A stretch of DNA of 36,713 bases from Chara braunii (GCA_003427395.1 BFEA01000616.1:715291-752003), one strand, 5' to 3'. Shown: positions 1 through 9,488, numbered from the stretch's first letter. The notes: generated from the sequence alone by a model not told the origin. Program-made: numbers and translations.

Positions 1-132
1 TGGCGTTGCATGGGTATAGACCTTGCTATTGGTACCACCAGATTCGATGGAAGCCTATGTCCGGGGAGGGGCCCTGGATCACGGCTATACTCGCTATCAC
101 GGAGACGAAAGACCGTGCGGAGAGGCGCTGCA

Positions 133-1433
133 GAAGAGACGGCTCGATGGCGAAAATGCAGGTAACGGTCTCGTATCACGAGACCGAGACCTCCATGGAC
201 ACGGCAGACAGGGAACAGGCCCACCTGGAACGGGACTCGGGTGGGGAGAGTGAGATGAGCGAGGCAGAGGATCGGGAGACAGACCTCAGGTCCTGGATCA
301 GGCCAGGCGAGATCCAGAAGCACCACAGAGCGGCAGACCCAGTGGAAAAGGGACCCGAGGCCAGCTCTCAACGACTCACGCCAAGAGGCCGCGGGACAAG
401 AGAAAAACAGAGCAAAGGGAAGAAACGGGTGTGAGACAAGCGGGTCGATATACGCGGGGCGAGTGGGTCGGCAAAAGGGAGGCTGAGGCAAGGACGTGTG
501 ACGCGTAATACACTCGACAGGTGTCGTGAGAGAGAGAGGGAGAAGGTCGACGCGTGAAAGGGAGGAGAGGAGGTTGACGTCAGCACAGCAAGCTATGCAC
601 AAGAATGTGGAGCGAGAGCATTCGAGCGCGCGTGAAGGCTACAAGTGGTAGGCTAAGATAATAAGAGAAGGTCAAAGACTGAGAGGAGAGAGAGGGGCAC
701 ACGCGCAATGTGACTGACAGTATCTACCATCTACGCGTTCGTGTTATGCACGAGCTGATTATAGTTGGCCAGAGAGAGAGAAGCGTGAAAGAGGAGAGGA
801 GATTTGAGGGAGGTTTTCGCACATATGGTGTTGATTGGTGTTGCCTTCACCTCCGCATCGTGCGTTTTAGTTTTCATCCAGAGAGAGGGATATTTGTTTC
901 CCTATTACTCTCGGTACAAGGGTCTGCTTGCCTGGACATGCGAGGACACGTCATTTCCGTATGCCCAATTTTCTTTCCTTCTTTTTTTGAGAAGCGCCAT
1001 TTTTGTGCAGGTCAGTTCCCAGCGCAATCGGGGATGTCCCCAATAATGTGATTTAGAGATGCTAAGTGGTCACGATCAAAGGAGAGGGGCGGGAACTGGA
1101 TGTGTGAGCAGGTGGGGGATGGTGACGTCAGCCGGACTGCAGTGTGTGACAAGCTGCAAAGAGAGGACATGCCTGCGAGTCCGAGAGAGCAAGCGCGGTG
1201 ACTGAGTCGAGAGGTGGTTATGTGTGGGCGCGGGCTGCACGTAGCAAGGCCTGGTGTGTGAGAGGAGAGCCAGCGGAAAGGGAGACGGCGTGAGTAAGGC
1301 TGGACGTGAGTCCACAGAGGATAGTTGACATCAACCACGGCTCGTACGTTCGTGTGGCATACCTGCACTTGCAGTAATGACGAAAAGATGAGGGAAGAAG
1401 GGAACCCGCAGGGATAACGTGAAAAGTAACCAT
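133..1433 (+). other. 1.3 kb segment present only in the 5' LTR; no gene seen
   Basis: The two LTR copies match up to gcgctgca (132 and 19525) and again from caagagaggctag (1434 and 19538). Between these points the 5' copy has 1.3 kb and the 3' copy about 11 bases. Conversely the 3' copy has about 95 bases (19397-19490) missing at the 5' position near 98. The filler in the 3' copy, tggaacggaac, resembles tggaacgggac near 226, so the 3' copy probably lost this DNA in two deletions. The segment is rich in GAGAG runs. Its open frames are unconserved and lack recognisable domains. Confidence 0.6.
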
Positions 1434-3904
1434 CAAGAGAGGCTAGTCTGCGAGGCGTGATACAAGTTGCTACTGGAACCGTTTGTCGTGCGCTGAGCAT
1501 GGTCCCTCTCTATTTGGGACTTAGATCAGCAGCCTTTTTTTTTCCATTTGAACTTGAGCTGTAAATACCCGTTAATTAGTATGTGGTCAGTGATCGGGAG
1601 GGGACTGGTCAACGAAAGAGGAGACCGCATAAACGAATGGACGGTAGGATGAGAGACTCTCGAACTGAGAGGATGTGTGCTGTGAGTGGTCGCTATGCAG
1701 AGAGTGTACAAGCGGACGAGAGAGGGAAGGGTGGCAAGAGCAGGTCGTACCAGTTNATGTCAACTTATGCTTTCGTCACAAGCGGGTGATATCAATCCTC
1801 TCTGTGCTCAGACAGGTGAGAAGAGATGAGAGAGAGGAAGAGCGGGGGTGACTAAGAGACTTTTCATTGACGCCAACCTGATCTCCTGGGTGGTGCTGAG
1901 CATGTGGAGCAAGCTCTGAGCGGGGGAATCAAGACTTGAGGTTATCGTTTTCTTCTTCGCATGATTAGGCGATCAGCTTATGGAAGGAGGTCTCTATTGA
2001 GTAGTCGCTTCATAACTAAGCAGTCGACATCATCTATCTTTGATGTTCACCGTCGGTTGGCTCGTGGGAACTGAAGGCCTTTTTTTTGGTTTACTTCTTG
2101 GCTTATTTCCCGACATTATTCTCTGTGCTCTCGTTTGCTCAGGGTACATTCCTGCGACTGTTAACGATCAGTTCCCCGAATTATTAAAGAGGACCTTGCA
2201 TGAAGGGAGCCATGATGGTTGTAAGAATAATTAGTGATGGAAGAGTCAGAACCATCAGGTAAACTCTGGAACGAATGAGACTCAATGTGTTTTGCGTGGA
2301 TTTCACTTTGGCTGTTAAGACCCTCTTAGCTCTTCTGTGAACACACTTGTCACAGATCATGGCATCTCTGGTAGTTTGCTCCATGTAGCAAGCACTGTGG
2401 GGAAAGCAGTCACTTCTGGTGTGATAACGCCGTCATTTCATAATGTGTCGTTTAATCGAATGATCGACTTCAATTCGTCGGACAAAGTGCACGCCAGTGG
2501 TGAATGATTTGCTGAATAATCACCACGTAAGAGTGACTGATCATACTTTTAGAGGATTTTAGTCTAAGACTTAGGCTCCGTTGGAGGCCACTTTTTCTCA
2601 TTCGATATAAGTGCCCTACTGGAATGTTAGAAAGGCCGCTCACCTTGAGACTGTCTCTGGACTGCGATGAGCTTACGCGGGGTGAAGTTCCCTTCCTATA
2701 CTCCCTTTTAGCCCTTTCCTTTCCGCCCGGGTCTTATGTCCAGAACGCGTTTGGGTGATTACAGTAATTCGGAAGTCTCTGCTATCTCATCCGCCTAAGG
2801 GCTGACAACTGACCCTGGTAAACCTTTTGGCGAGCACTGAGCTCANTGTGCTCGTNAGAAAGGCCCTGGTTTGTCATTCAGAGTCCACTTCTTCTACAAN
2901 GGGACAAAAGTTCTCAAACTTGAAAGACACCTAAAATGTTTGTTGTGGCTTGATGGGAGGGAGGTATGCTGTGCTTAGAAAAGTCGCCTGCTTACTCGTC
3001 AAGTTCTTGATTGACGGGGACTGACCTTGATACTTGTTCAGTGAGGTACGTGAAGTTCTGNGNAGGGGGATACCCCTTTTTTCTGGTGAAGCACTGATTA
3101 AATGGGAATATGGGTTTCGATGACTGCATAATGAAGGATTGGGTTGTTTGAGACCGTTATGAACTACACATATATATATAAACACACACATATATATATA
3201 AACACACACATATATATATATAAGTCGGGTTATTTAAAATTCGTTTATGCAGAGGTGGGAAGCTAGTTTGAGCTCTCGCCCTGAGAGTAACAATGTTTTA
3301 ATTCGGAACGCAACTGAAACGTTGTACACTGCACGTTTTACCCCGTCCACGTGCGGAAACGTCTTCCGTGTGACAAATGAACTGATTTCGTGTATTACTG
3401 AGCTCCGTACTAAGCTGATTAGACCAAGAGACAGAGTCGAGAACTTTTCTCAAGTTTTGTACGCGTGAGAAAAGGGGCGGTGATNCTGTATCAGCTGAGT
3501 CCTNGAAGTTTGGCTCTCATCTGAGGGCTGAGTGCTGGATGTCTCTTGCTGTGCACGATCGACTCTGGGATCACGTCTCCTGAGCGATACGGGATACCTT
3601 AATGTCCTCAAGTGATTTCAAGTCTTACAACAAAGTCAGCTTATCATGGAGAGGGGTAGGTTGTTCCTGGCTATAAACTGACCTGTCAAGCGTGTGTGCC
3701 CTCGGCGAAAAAGGGGGCTGCACGGATGTCGACTCACGACTACCCACTAGTCTGGCGGTGAGCTAGTTTATGTAAGAGCTTAAGCCAGACATGACAATGC
3801 AAGCTCACGAGCAGGTGGGCGGGGACCAGGTCAAGTCATGGAAGAGCAAATACTGAAAAGGGTGAGTGAGTAATGGTTTATCTCCGTGAACTGGAAGAAA
3901 AGTT
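1434..3904 (+). other. LTR interior without a supportable gene
   Basis: Short open frames occur on both strands but none resembles a known domain, and they are preserved in the 3' LTR only because the DNA is almost identical there. The region contains several Ns at the same relative places as in the 3' copy. I see no RNA gene. Confidence 0.55.
3176..3222. repeat. TA/CA microsatellite in 5' LTR
   Basis: About two and a half copies of a 20-base unit made of a CA run followed by a TA run, ending tatatatatataag. The same array is present at 21280-21326 in the 3' LTR. Confidence 0.9.
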
Positions 3905-4120
3905 GTGCAGTACAAATCCTTTTCACTGAAAGACCGCGGATCAAATAAAGAGGAAGTAGGGATCACCGGGGGAATCAGGCATGAAAACTATAGCCCCAAG
4001 AGTGGCTTGTTCGTCGAGTGCAGTGATCAATTTGTACACGGCCAGAATTGGATCGCTGCTCAGTTAATATTCAATCATCATTCAAGCAAAGTCAGTGTGT
4101 GGCCAAAGTCTGATAGTTAA
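3905..4120 (+). CDS. Unrecognised small ORF in 5' LTR (71 aa)
   Basis: The frame is open in both LTR copies (3905-4120 and 22009-22224) with few changes, but the open frame begins at a non-ATG codon and no domain is recognisable. The protein would be hydrophilic in its first half, with a NWIAAQLIF stretch near residue 48. It lies upstream of the family B ORFs and could be an exon or leader-encoded peptide, or simply chance. I would not assign a function. Confidence 0.2.
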   Translation: MQYKSFSLKDRGSNKEEVGITGGIRHENYSPKSGLFVECSDQFVHGQNWIAAQLIFNHHSSKVSVWPKSDS

Positions 4121-4283
4121 TCTGTCAGCATCCTGGACGTCAGAAGACATCCAGTGAGCGGTAATTGTAACCAATCATACGGCATAGTGACTTACCGCTT
4201 TGGCCTTAGGCAGTGGTCGAGGCACACCAACTTCGCATATCTCGTTCAGGGTGTAGTTTAAATCACGAAGTAACTGGGGAATC

Positions 4284-4532
4284 ATGAAAGAGGATGAGAT
4301 TCTAGTAATTAAAAGCAGATCGAACAGACACAAGGGGGAAGGCAGGGAGGAAGAGGCACACAAGGACCTGGAGAAACACAGAATGATTCAGAGAAAGTTT
4401 GTTGTTGAGATAGTTGGAGAAAGGAAGTACATTGAATATGTAATTTACTTCTACGGACTTGATAGGAAACCGCACAGCACTCTCTCTCAATTAGAAACGG
4501 TCGAGGAAGCGAGGGCAGAGGCTGGGCAGTAA
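4284..4532 (+). CDS. Family B small protein, copy B1 (5' LTR)
   Basis: An 82-residue ORF beginning at ATG. The N-terminal third is highly charged (KSRSNRHKGEGREEE). The C-terminal half carries the family B core: a hydrophobic strand, then KYIEYVIYFYGLD, then a polar loop, then VEEARAEAGQ. That layout matches TKIEYTYHLYDKSG...VEEEQRTI in B2 and the ends of the two ORFs just before gag (B3, B4). It is intact in both LTRs (22388-22639). The function is unknown. Its place in the LTR downstream of the predicted promoter would put it in the 5' leader of the element's RNA. The relationship rests on alignment by eye. Confidence 0.5.
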   Translation: MKEDEILVIKSRSNRHKGEGREEEAHKDLEKHRMIQRKFVVEIVGERKYIEYVIYFYGLDRKPHSTLSQLETVEEARAEAGQ

Positions 4533-4559
4533 AAAGAAAAAAAAGAGCAGACGGTTTTC

Positions 4560-4795
4560 TAACGGGGCACTCGGGTTACTGAAACCCTGAGCGGTATTCA
4601 GATCAGGGTTCAGACTTGGCACTCGGGGCCATATTTAGATTAGTGTTTAAACTCAGTATTCGGGACAATACTCAGAACTGTACTTTGAATGGTTCCCAGG
4701 GCGGTACTTGGGACTGCACTCAGAACGGCACTTCTGAGCGGCAATCTCAGCAGCAGCAGTCAACTGGTAACCAAACAGTGGGAAACTCAGAGAAG
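4560..4795 (+). repeat. Degenerate ~15-bp repeats coding N/Q/T/S-rich sequence
   Basis: Loose repeats of the type CGG-TACTCGGGACT / CAGAACGGCACTT run through this stretch. One open frame (4616-4849, non-ATG start) reads as asparagine-, glutamine-, threonine- and serine-rich sequence ending in a QSQQQQ run. It overlaps the start of B2 in another frame. The matching stretch at about 22665-22900 of the 3' LTR is also open. I treat it as repeat DNA rather than a gene. Confidence 0.5.
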
Positions 4796-4797
4796 AG

Positions 4798-5052
4798 ATG
4801 CGGGACAATGATACAGTTAGAGTGGCTTGCTCGTTGCATCAAGCATTAACAAAGGATTGGAGGGAGGCAGCAACCGATGACTATAATTGTCAGACTACCG
4901 TCATGATGGAGCACGCGCTGACACTCGTAAGACACCATACAAAAATTGAATACACCTACCATCTGTATGACAAAAGCGGAAGATTGTGCGCAACTATCTC
5001 ATCTGTGGGTTCTGTCGAGGAGGAACAGAGAACCATTTGCAGATACAAGTAA
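4798..5052 (+). CDS. Family B small protein, copy B2 (5' LTR)
   Basis: An 84-residue ORF with an ATG start; an in-frame TAA lies a short way upstream, so the start is well defined. The core TKIEYTYHLYDKSG and tail VEEEQRTI align with B1, and with ITTDQTEISYLL...ERVSLARRI of B3. It is intact in both LTRs (22905-23159). Most differences between the two copies are amino-acid changing (R/G, N/S, K/R, H/Y, T/I, V/A), so there is no sign of constraint since insertion. No known domain is recognised. Confidence 0.5.
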   Translation: MRDNDTVRVACSLHQALTKDWREAATDDYNCQTTVMMEHALTLVRHHTKIEYTYHLYDKSGRLCATISSVGSVEEEQRTICRYK

Positions 5053-5219
5053 AATGAAATTGCACCAGGTAGGGAGTGAGTAAGATAAGATTGGGTCAAG
5101 TTGGAAATTAGTAGCTACCAGATACACTGCAAACCTCCAAGACACAAGGACAAATAGCAAACATTTATGACACGGTAATCACCGACAAACCAGCAATTCA
5201 TAAAATAATCAGCATTTGA

Positions 5220-5480
5220 CTCAGTAGCCAGTAATCTCAACAGCCGTCAGTTCTACAGCAGCAATCAGTTCCCAGTAATCAGTTTCCGGCAGTAATTTCT
5301 TGGTAATCAGTTTCCAGCAGTAATTTCTTGGCAATCAGTTTCCAGCAGTAATTTCTTGGTAGTCAATTCTTCAGTATTAATCTTCCAGCAATCAGTCTTC
5401 AGCATTAGTCTTCAGAACTCAGTCCTCGGCATTCAGTTGCCGGCATACAGCTTTCAGCAAACAGCTTTCTGTAATCCGTT
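5220..5480 (+). repeat. LTR minisatellite, ~28-bp CAGTTTCCAGCAGTAATTTC units
   Basis: Three near-perfect units of agtaatttcttggtaatcag plus tttccagc lie around 5285-5370, flanked by more degenerate CAG-TTTC/CAGTCTTCAG units. The 3' LTR (about 23330-23520) has roughly one unit fewer, which accounts for a shift of about 30 bp between the LTR alignments. It separates B2 from A1 and resembles in base content the minisatellite after pol (15276-15420). Confidence 0.75.
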
Positions 5481-5570
5481 TAGGTAACCAGCTCTCCAGG
5501 GTCATCTGGTCAGCCTGCACTGGCAGGGGTACTCAAGAGCACAGTTCAGTCTGCACCGGTCAGTGAGTCA

Positions 5571-6203
5571 GTGCTGGCCAACCTCAATCGGATCTCATGC
5601 AAAGAGGCATTCCATTACCAGTATGTTAGTGCCATCGGTTTCAGACAGGGAGATCTGTCAATATTCATTGTCCAGACCAGTTTTGTTGATGGCTCTATCC
5701 ACGATCCGAAGCCTTACCTGAAGAAGGGCAAGGAGACTCGTGAGCTTTTGGATCTGGTCTGGATCTAAGCCACCGAATACCTTGAGCAGAGAGAGAGGGA
5801 GCTTGATGAGAGTCGCACTACGTTGATTCGTAGTTTTGGGCCGATTCGTAGTTCTGGGCCGTGTCTTTATAATGACTATCCTAGGCCTCCAATCAGTTTG
5901 GCAAAGAGGTACATCTCTCCAGCGGTAATCACATTGAGGCATTGACTGAGCCCACCGAGTATCCCTACCTCAGACGAGGGGTCTTTTTAGTGGACGGGCT
6001 GCCTACATTGTGGGAGGAATTCTGCTCTATGGTTAATTACCGTGTGCCTCGGATGGTCTTGCTCAGAGCTTGCTAGCTACAGGTGGCATTTTGTCACGAA
6101 GCCTCAGTCTCATATTGTACGTGGGCGTGGGTCACGACACCAGAAAATATCAGTAAAAAGAGATCGAGAGAGACTGACTAGAGGGATGAGTGAGGACTCT
6201 TGA
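5571..6203 (+). pseudogene. Family A protein, copy A1 (5' LTR), broken
   Basis: The first 65 codons read with the family A pattern: L..LN.I..KEAF.Y near the start and SFVDGSIHDPKPYLKKG near residue 45. An in-frame TAA at 5766 follows; the 3' LTR has TCA at this codon. Beyond the stop, the frame resumes with ATEYLEQRERELDES, equivalent to the charged helix of A3 (REKERLEREN). Compared with the 3' copy, 39 bp or more covering the conserved tryptophan segment and a few small indels are lost. No ATG precedes it in frame, so the start may be a splice acceptor, a non-ATG codon or a lost codon. The function is unknown. Confidence 0.5.
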
Positions 6204-6634
6204 GAGCTGCTTTACATGTACTTTCTGAGATTATTATGAGTTTTCATTCTTCCCTCATTCAATTGCCCCTGTTTCTGCTCGAGTCAATCAGTTTTATTTT
6301 CTGCATTATTCTTGCTTAATAATTGCCTTCGCGGATGTTTTGTCACAGTTCTCAAAATCAGATAATTGATGCATGCATAGCACCCCATAATTTTTATGAT
6401 TATTATTTGCATAATTCTCTGTTGTTCCGAATCAGAATAAAAGATTCCTAAGACCGGGGACCGACGAAGACCGTAATTGAAGGGTCTCGCTCGAAGCCAG
6501 GCGCACACAACAGGAAGGGATTTGCATTATTTAATTAATTTTATTTATTGCAATCACATACAAAATCATGCGTGACAGCCTGTTCGCTTTCCGGTCGCCC
6601 GAAGTGACCCGACTGGAAAAAAGTGCGACAAAAA

Positions 6635-6652
6635 TGGCATCGTTGCCGGGGA
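6635..6652 (+). promoter_or_regulatory. Primer-binding site of element A (Asp-tRNA-like)
   Basis: The sequence tggcatcgttgccgggga lies four bases after the LTR end. It differs from TGGCGCCGTTGCCGGGGA, the site complementary to the 3' end of plant Asp-tRNA used by Athila/Tat elements, at two positions. It marks the LTR boundary and the plus-strand orientation. About 320 bp of AT-rich leader without a gene follow. Confidence 0.85.
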
Positions 6653-6973
6653 CATGAAAAAAATTTCGTGTCCAGAACGAACCTGGGTCATCATCATCAT
6701 CATCTTTGAGCTTTTATTAGGACTTGAGAACTGTTGACATTTTTTTTAGATTCATGTTAACTTTTATTGTTCTCATTTAAGTCTCGATTTTCTTGAGAAT
6801 CACGACTGCTAACTGTGATTTATTTCTTCCTTGTGTGAGGTACCACACTGGATCGGGAAAAGGAGATTGACATTATTGACTGGAGAGAATTGAGCTTGAT
6901 ACCAGGTATGCCCAATTATCGTCCAACATACTGAAAGGAATTGAAAGGAAGAAAATGAAACGGATCGGGACAG

Positions 6974-7303
6974 ATGCTGGTCGACGGTGTTCTGAAAGAT
7001 TTGTCTAAAATTACTACAAGAGGGATATTTCCTTACAGGTATGAGGCTTGTTGGGGCTATCATTCTTGTGGCTCAACCATCTGCGTAGTGTTGACACATT
7101 TCTTGGAGGGAGATATCTACGATATCCGCCCATATGTCAAGGAAGGAGGCAGCAATGATGGTGATAATTTTAAATGGTTGTGGGAGATCGTGATCCAATT
7201 TATTTATGATGAAAAGACAGATTTGATCCAAGCAAAAGAGAAAAGTGGAATGGGGTATAATGCAAGTAACATACAAGACTGTTTCAATCCCTCCTATACC
7301 TGA
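6974..7303 (+). pseudogene. Family A protein, copy A2 (pre-gag ORF), C-terminus frameshifted
   Basis: The ORF has an ATG start and 109 codons. Family A hallmarks are GIFPYRYEA near residue 20 and HFLEGDIYDIRPYVKEGG near residue 43, followed by a helix-like charged stretch. Near 7270 the reading frame is lost, but another frame continues with SIPPIPDSYCDVTNW, which aligns with PSPPIEGLTFSRDNW of A4. A single frameshift therefore probably removed the natural C-terminus. In the continued frame the stop would overlap the ATG of A3. The function is unknown. It lies between the primer-binding site and gag. Confidence 0.55.
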
Positions 7304-7371
7304 CAGCTATTGTGATGTGACTAACTGGTTGTCGATAATCAACATGGTATCGACAAGAGAGAAAAGAAACA

Positions 7372-7863
7372 ATGGTCATGAGAGCTGAAAAGGTTTCAGT
7401 AGAAGTAATAAGACAAAAAAGGTCAAATTTCAGCAGAGGTTCGAGTCCAAGTCAAGAGAAGATTGAAGGTCTCCTAAGGTCACTGAATACTCTAAGCAAG
7501 AGAGAGGCATTTCCATACGAAGTTGTCAAGTATGAGATGGTCGAGTGCGGATGGGAACAGGAACGATTATATGTACTGACATTCTATTTTACAGATCTGG
7601 ATGTGTATGATGTGAGGATCTATGTTCCAAAAGAAAGAAGCGCTGATGCAGTGTATGGGAGATGCTGGGGATTTGCTGAAGAAGTAGTACTGAGAGAGAA
7701 AGAGAGACTTGAGAGAGAGAATAAATGCTTCACTGGATCTACTCGATTTGCTCTCTTCCAGGGATTTCCAGCTCCTCACTTGCCTGATATAAATTTATCA
7801 AAAGATGATTGGTTTGCGGTGATTGAGTTTGCCCAGAAAGTGAAAAGAGGTCAAAGAGTCTGA
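7372..7863 (+). CDS. Family A protein, copy A3 (163 aa, intact)
   Basis: The ORF runs from ATG (7372) to TGA (7861-7863) with no interruption. Order of features: basic N-terminus; LLRSLNTLSKREAFPYEVV at about residue 35; a strand-like segment; YFTDLDVYDVRIYVPKE at about residue 76; a charged helix REKERLEREN at about residue 112; then PAPHLPDINLSKDDWF at about residue 133. Each block recurs in A1, A2 and A4, so this is a real domain family of about 130 residues. Alternating hydrophobic residues suggest a small alpha/beta fold. Its stop overlaps the next start as TGATG. I do not recognise the family and see no catalytic motif. The lack of stops next to a decayed gag is notable. Confidence 0.65.
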   Translation: MVMRAEKVSVEVIRQKRSNFSRGSSPSQEKIEGLLRSLNTLSKREAFPYEVVKYEMVECGWEQERLYVLTFYFTDLDVYDVRIYVPKERSADAVYGRCWGFAEEVVLREKERLERENKCFTGSTRFALFQGFPAPHLPDINLSKDDWFAVIEFAQKVKRGQRV

Positions 7864-8864
7864 TGAGTCGACGTTATGTACCCTTGGGGGATGAATCTAA
7901 GCTCAGACTGATAAGAGGTCATGAAGGGCTGAGTAGGGTCGAATCAGACAAGCTGCTGAATTCTCTTAATTCTATAGCGTGTAAGGTCGTAATCCCTTAT
8001 AAAATCGTAAGATATGAAGCCATAAAGGGATCAGGGCAGGAACAAAACAGTCTGTATGTTCGTACATGCTATTTTATTGATCTTGATGAATATGATATAG
8101 GTATTTATGTGTCGAACCAAAGATTTGATGAGAGCCGAAAAGATGCGTGTTGGCAACGAGCTTCGGATCTTGCACATGATGAGAAAATAAGATTAGAGCG
8201 GGAAGGAAGGAACTTCTCCTTTAGTACCTATGTCAGACCTTTTGTTGGGGTACCATCTCCTCCTATTGAGGGACTCACGTTCTCAAGAGATAATTGGTGC
8301 TATGACGAAGTTTGCATGGAAAGTGAAGAGAGCCCAAGAAGAATACTCTCAGTAGCCAGGATAACTACTGTGAGGGGTAAACTCTATGAGGTAATCAAGT
8401 ATGATAATCCTTTTGTGATCCTGAGGTATGAGACTTGTGAGAGAGGCCCCATAATATTTCACATTCCAGTGGTAAAAGTCCTGAGTACTGGCAGCCTGGA
8501 CGTACGAATTTATGTACCAGCAGGCCTAGAAGAGGAAGGTGACTACTTCAAGTGTCAAACAAATGCTTATATTAGTCTCATAAGAACCAAGGAGTGGTTT
8601 GAAAAGCTAAAGAGGAAAGTAACCTGGGGGAAAGGAGTAAGACAATTTGAGAGGCTTCCTGAGTTCTCAATTGCTAAGGGATTTGAAGGCAGGCGAGATT
8701 GGATGCCTCTGTTGGAAGCCATCGCTGAGATTGGTAGAGCAAGAGAAAAAGACTCCACTGTGATGATAAAATCCCTACTCCTGAGTACCTTTGAACACAG
8801 ATTCGAGATCCCTGATTATGTTCAACCTGAGATCTATCTTTCAGATGTTGCTTATGATGATTAG
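7863..8864 (+). CDS. Family A protein, copy A4 (333 aa, two domains, intact)
   Basis: The ATG at 7863 overlaps the A3 stop (TGATG). Domain one (about residues 20-145) has LLNSLNSIACKVVIPYKIV, YFIDLDEYDIGIYVSNQ, DEKIRLEREG and PSPPIEGLTFSRDNW. Domain two (about residues 160-290) repeats the plan with KLYEVIKYDN, VLSTGSLDVRIYVPAGL, a Lys/Glu-rich helix and GFEGRRDW, then an acidic tail. It therefore looks like an internal duplication or fusion of family A. It is the longest uninterrupted ORF in the pre-gag module. The stop TAG is followed after two bases by the ATG of B3. The function is unknown; a nucleic-acid or Gag-binding accessory role is possible but unsupported. Confidence 0.65.
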   Translation: MSRRYVPLGDESKLRLIRGHEGLSRVESDKLLNSLNSIACKVVIPYKIVRYEAIKGSGQEQNSLYVRTCYFIDLDEYDIGIYVSNQRFDESRKDACWQRASDLAHDEKIRLEREGRNFSFSTYVRPFVGVPSPPIEGLTFSRDNWCYDEVCMESEESPRRILSVARITTVRGKLYEVIKYDNPFVILRYETCERGPIIFHIPVVKVLSTGSLDVRIYVPAGLEEEGDYFKCQTNAYISLIRTKEWFEKLKRKVTWGKGVRQFERLPEFSIAKGFEGRRDWMPLLEAIAEIGRAREKDSTVMIKSLLLSTFEHRFEIPDYVQPEIYLSDVAYDD

Positions 8865-8866
8865 CA

Positions 8867-9157
8867 ATGCCCAGTTTGATTGAACAGCTGACACTAAAAG
8901 TTGTGTTGGAAGGTAGAGTAGTCAAGATAGAAGGGACTCTTCGGATCTCTGATATAAATTTTTCTACCCTGGATGAACTTGAGTTTTTGCAGCCTTTCTT
9001 GGATCGCATGAGAGATTCTGCCTTAAGAATTACCACTGACCAGACTGAGATAAGCTATTTGTTAAAGGTGGTGAAAGTGGGAACTACTGAGAAAGTATCA
9101 TACCACACTTTTCAGGAACGGGTCTCTCTTGCAAGAAGGATCAACAGCGGGCTATAA
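8867..9157 (+). CDS. Family B small protein, copy B3 (96 aa, intact)
   Basis: The ATG sits two bases after the A4 stop. The N-terminal half VVLEGRVVKIEGTLRISD looks like paired beta strands. A leucine-rich helix (FSTLDELEFLQPFLDRM) follows, then the family core ITTDQTEISYLLKVV and the tail ERVSLARRI. The stop TAA is directly followed by the ATG of the paralogue B4 (TAAATG). The pair B3/B4 align along their whole length by eye. I do not recognise the fold. Confidence 0.6.
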   Translation: MPSLIEQLTLKVVLEGRVVKIEGTLRISDINFSTLDELEFLQPFLDRMRDSALRITTDQTEISYLLKVVKVGTTEKVSYHTFQERVSLARRINSGL

Positions 9158-9427
9158 ATGATGCAATTTGATTATGAGATTATAGACCTGACTCGATATT
9201 TTATGATCCGGGGTACTATAAAGGGGTATGACAGAAGACTGAGTAGGGATGATGAAAAATAATTGATTGAAGATGACATTGGAAGGCTGAGAAGGATTGC
9301 ACTGCCCTTGATCACTACCCAATCAATTATTGCTTATACCCTATATGTACGGAACTCTCAGGGGGTAGAGCAGAAAAGAGAAGAGAGGAACGAGTCTGTA
9401 TCTCTTGCGAGAAGAGTGAGAGATTGA
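9158..9427 (+). pseudogene. Family B small protein, copy B4, one in-frame stop
   Basis: Translation from the ATG at 9158 gives a paralogue of B3. Corresponding blocks are FMIRGTIKGYD, IGRLRRIALP, ITTQSIIAYTLYV and the tail ESVSLARRV, ending at TGA 9425-9427. One in-frame TAA at 9260-9262 breaks it. Restarting at the following TTG is unlikely, so I call it a pseudogene. A 61-base purine-rich spacer separates it from the gag ATG. Confidence 0.55.
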
Positions 9428-9488
9428 AGGGCAGAGAAGAAAAAAGACGAGAGTCACAGAAAGAAAAGAGAATACTTGGGAAAAGTCT

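Larger units (their letters stand above)
1..6630 (+). mobile_element. 5' LTR of giant Ty3/gypsy element A (start lies upstream of window)
   Basis: This segment is repeated, with indels, at 19304-24754. Similarity stops abruptly after gtgcgaca at 6630 and 24754. At 6630 it is followed by a primer-binding site, and at 24754 by unrelated DNA, which is how the 3' ends of two LTRs should look. The LTR ends in CA as expected. Its start is not visible: the 3' copy suggests about 3.8 kb more lies left of base 1. Coding-like segments (3905-4120, 4284-4532, 4798-5052, 5571-6203) lie inside it, which is unusual for an LTR. Excluding large indels, the copies differ by roughly 2-3% from 3530 onward by eye; the near-identity before 3530 may be an assembly effect. 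Confidence 0.88.

Noticed and set aside
1012-1500. 162-aa minus-strand ORF in the 5' LTR
   Set aside because: Spans the boundary of a segment missing from the 3' LTR and has a Ser/Leu/Pro-rich composition typical of antisense to purine-rich DNA.
2040-2234. Hydrophobic 64-aa ORF identical in both LTRs
   Set aside because: Identity there reflects near-identical (perhaps collapsed) DNA rather than constraint; no ATG-context or domain support beyond hydrophobicity.
5220-5480. CRISPR-like array
   Set aside because: Units are contiguous and degenerate with no unique spacers; it is a eukaryotic minisatellite.
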